From Verrucomicrobiales bacterium (lineage in GTDB: Bacteria; Verrucomicrobiota; Verrucomicrobiia; Limisphaerales; J093): DNA of 64,000 nt. The position numbers were made by a program, and so were the translations under genes. The DNA lies in the NCBI GenBank assembly GCA_015075445.1, contig JABTUJ010000029.1, forward strand, positions 1 to 64,000, written 5' to 3'. The notes below the pieces were generated by a model that saw only the letters and a list, made by a program, of their open reading frames with translations, had not been told where the DNA came from and did not search any database. The stretch's first letter is position 1. Each line of letters starts with the position of its first letter. Below, one piece after another: positions 62,979-64,000 of the stretch.

Positions 62979-64000
62979 TCAACGCACGACCACCCCACCG
63001 CCCTCGGCGACGGTGTTTCCGCACGGAGCCGCGGGGGGCCCTCCCAGACGTTCCAGTTCCCTTTCCAGAAGAGGAACGCTGGCGCGGACCAGCCGCTGGA
63101 CGCCCTCAAACGCCGCCGCGAACTCCCCGGGATCACCCGCCCGCGCCGCCGTCTCCAATCCGCGCAGTCCCTCCTGCAGCGGCGCCAGGCCGAAGATCCC
63201 CGTGCTGCCCACGAGGGAATGCGCCATCCGCGCCCGTGCCTCCCCGGTGGCCAGTATAGGTAGACCCGCCAGTTGAGCCGGAACGTCCTGGAGGAACGCC
63301 TGCAGCAACTCCCGGGCAGCGTCGGTCCCCAGCTCCTCACAGAGCGTTCGCACTCCCGTCACGCCCGGATCGGGAGGCGCGGCAACCGCGTCACCGGCTG
63401 ACTGCCGCCCCGCCGCCGCCTGCAGGGCTTGCTCCAGCGCCGCCAGGGTCACCGGCTTGGCAATGTAGCCGTCCATCCCGGCTGCCAGGCATTTCTCCCG
63501 GTCGCCGCGCATGGCGTGGGCGGTCATGGCCAGAATCTGAAGCCGGCCCCTGCCCGGGAGCAGACCTTCCGCCTCCGCCTGGCGCAACGCCCGCGCCGCG
63601 GCGTACCCGTCCATGACCGGCATCTGACAGTCCATCAGCACCACATCATAGGGCGTCGCGGTCGCCGCCTGAACCGCCTCCTGGCCGTTGCCCACAAAGT
63701 CCGCGCGATCGCCCAGCTTCTCGAGCATCAACATCGCCAGGCGACGGTTCACGTCGTGATCCTCCGCCACCAGGATTCGCAGCGGCTGGCGACGCACCAG
63801 GTTCCCTGCCGGCGAACGCCCGTTCTGCCCGCGGTTGGCGTGCGGCGAGGGCACACCCAGCAGGCTCACCAACTGGTTGAACAGCGGCGACTGGCGCACC
63901 GGCTTCACCAGCGTTCCGTCGAACAAACCCATCGGCAACGTCCCCGGCAGATGGAGCTCGGAGGGCGCCACCATAAGCAGGAGCTTCATCCCGGCCCGGC
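62979..64000 (-). CDS. REC-Hpt signalling protein, 3' part (continues beyond window)
   Basis: The frame is open to the right edge, so this is the C-terminal 340 codons of a larger protein, probably a hybrid histidine kinase. A receiver domain is complete: ILVAEDHDVNRRLAMLMLEK, phospho-Asp in VVLMDCQMPVMDGYAA, conserved Thr/Lys in LAMTAHAMRGD and IAKP. A C-terminal Hpt domain follows (about 215-320) with the phospho-His in RMAHSLVGSTGIFG. The order REC then Hpt suits a multistep phosphorelay. A short hydrophobic segment before the REC could be the end of a preceding receiver or ATPase domain. Confidence 0.9.
   Translation of the reverse strand, partial: RAGMKLLLMVAPSELHLPGTLPMGLFDGTLVKPVRQSPLFNQLVSLLGVPSPHANRGQNGRSPAGNLVRRQPLRILVAEDHDVNRRLAMLMLEKLGDRADFVGNGQEAVQAATATPYDVVLMDCQMPVMDGYAAARALRQAEAEGLLPGRGRLQILAMTAHAMRGDREKCLAAGMDGYIAKPVTLAALEQALQAAAGRQSAGDAVAAPPDPGVTGVRTLCEELGTDAARELLQAFLQDVPAQLAGLPILATGEARARMAHSLVGSTGIFGLAPLQEGLRGLETAARAGDPGEFAAAFEGVQRLVRASVPLLERELERLGGPPAAPCGNTVAEGGGVVVR

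Overview
The window is GC-rich, densely coding bacterial chromosome, most likely from a Verrucomicrobiota member near the Pedosphaera/Limisphaerales group. This is inferred from protein style, not from a marker search: a MoxR/DUF4159/TPR-peptidase cluster, tandem ABC-2 permeases, a PEP-CTERM secreted protein, a bL33-bS18 pair behind a DksA-like gene, Uma2-family proteins, a DUF6263-type protein and a giant glycine-rich secreted protein. I found no rRNA or tRNA genes.

Layout. 0-8 kb: TPR/metallopeptidase, DUF4159 and MoxR genes (minus), then two paralogous ABC-2 permeases (plus). 8.4-11.4 kb: a Mla-like lipid-transport operon (permease, ATPase, MCE protein). 11.5-13.6 kb: a PEP-CTERM gene broken by frameshifts, then a DksA-like / bL33 / bS18 operon. 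13.7-22.4 kb: a secreted TIM-barrel isomerase-like protein, a Uma2 protein, the phosphate cluster pstS-pstC-pstA-pstB-phoU and an EF-G paralogue. 22.5-27.2 kb: recG and two secreted proteins of unknown function.

27.2-39.6 kb is an accessory, defence-island-like region. It holds remnants of a type I restriction locus (hsdR start and a winged-helix tail), an ECF-sigma fragment between inverted repeats, a broken orphan type III-B cas10/cmr2, a possible transposase remnant and a VapBC-like pair. These are followed by a same-strand cassette: TIR protein, MoxR AAA+ ATPase, vWA-like protein, and a 1,645-residue STAND-NTPase/TIR/WD40 protein. I read this cassette as a MoxR-vWA-STAND ternary conflict system with TIR effectors. 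It is the most interesting system in the window.

39.6-64 kb: prolyl oligopeptidase, small envelope proteins, a 7TM histidine kinase carrying an octanucleotide microsatellite, a GH5 glycosidase, a broken zinc-finger gene, and two genes or gene pairs that end inside attC-like imperfect palindromes (integron-cassette-like, including a ParE/RelE toxin-antitoxin pair). Then come a 3,327-residue secreted caspase-like protein with exact 771-bp internal repeats, a 27-bp minisatellite, a second Uma2 protein, a tandem universal stress protein and the 3' end of a REC-Hpt signalling protein.

At least five otherwise recognisable genes carry single-base frameshifts (PEP-CTERM, cas10, vWA, GH5, zinc finger). 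Either decay is active here or the assembly has indel errors. This decides whether the ternary system is intact.
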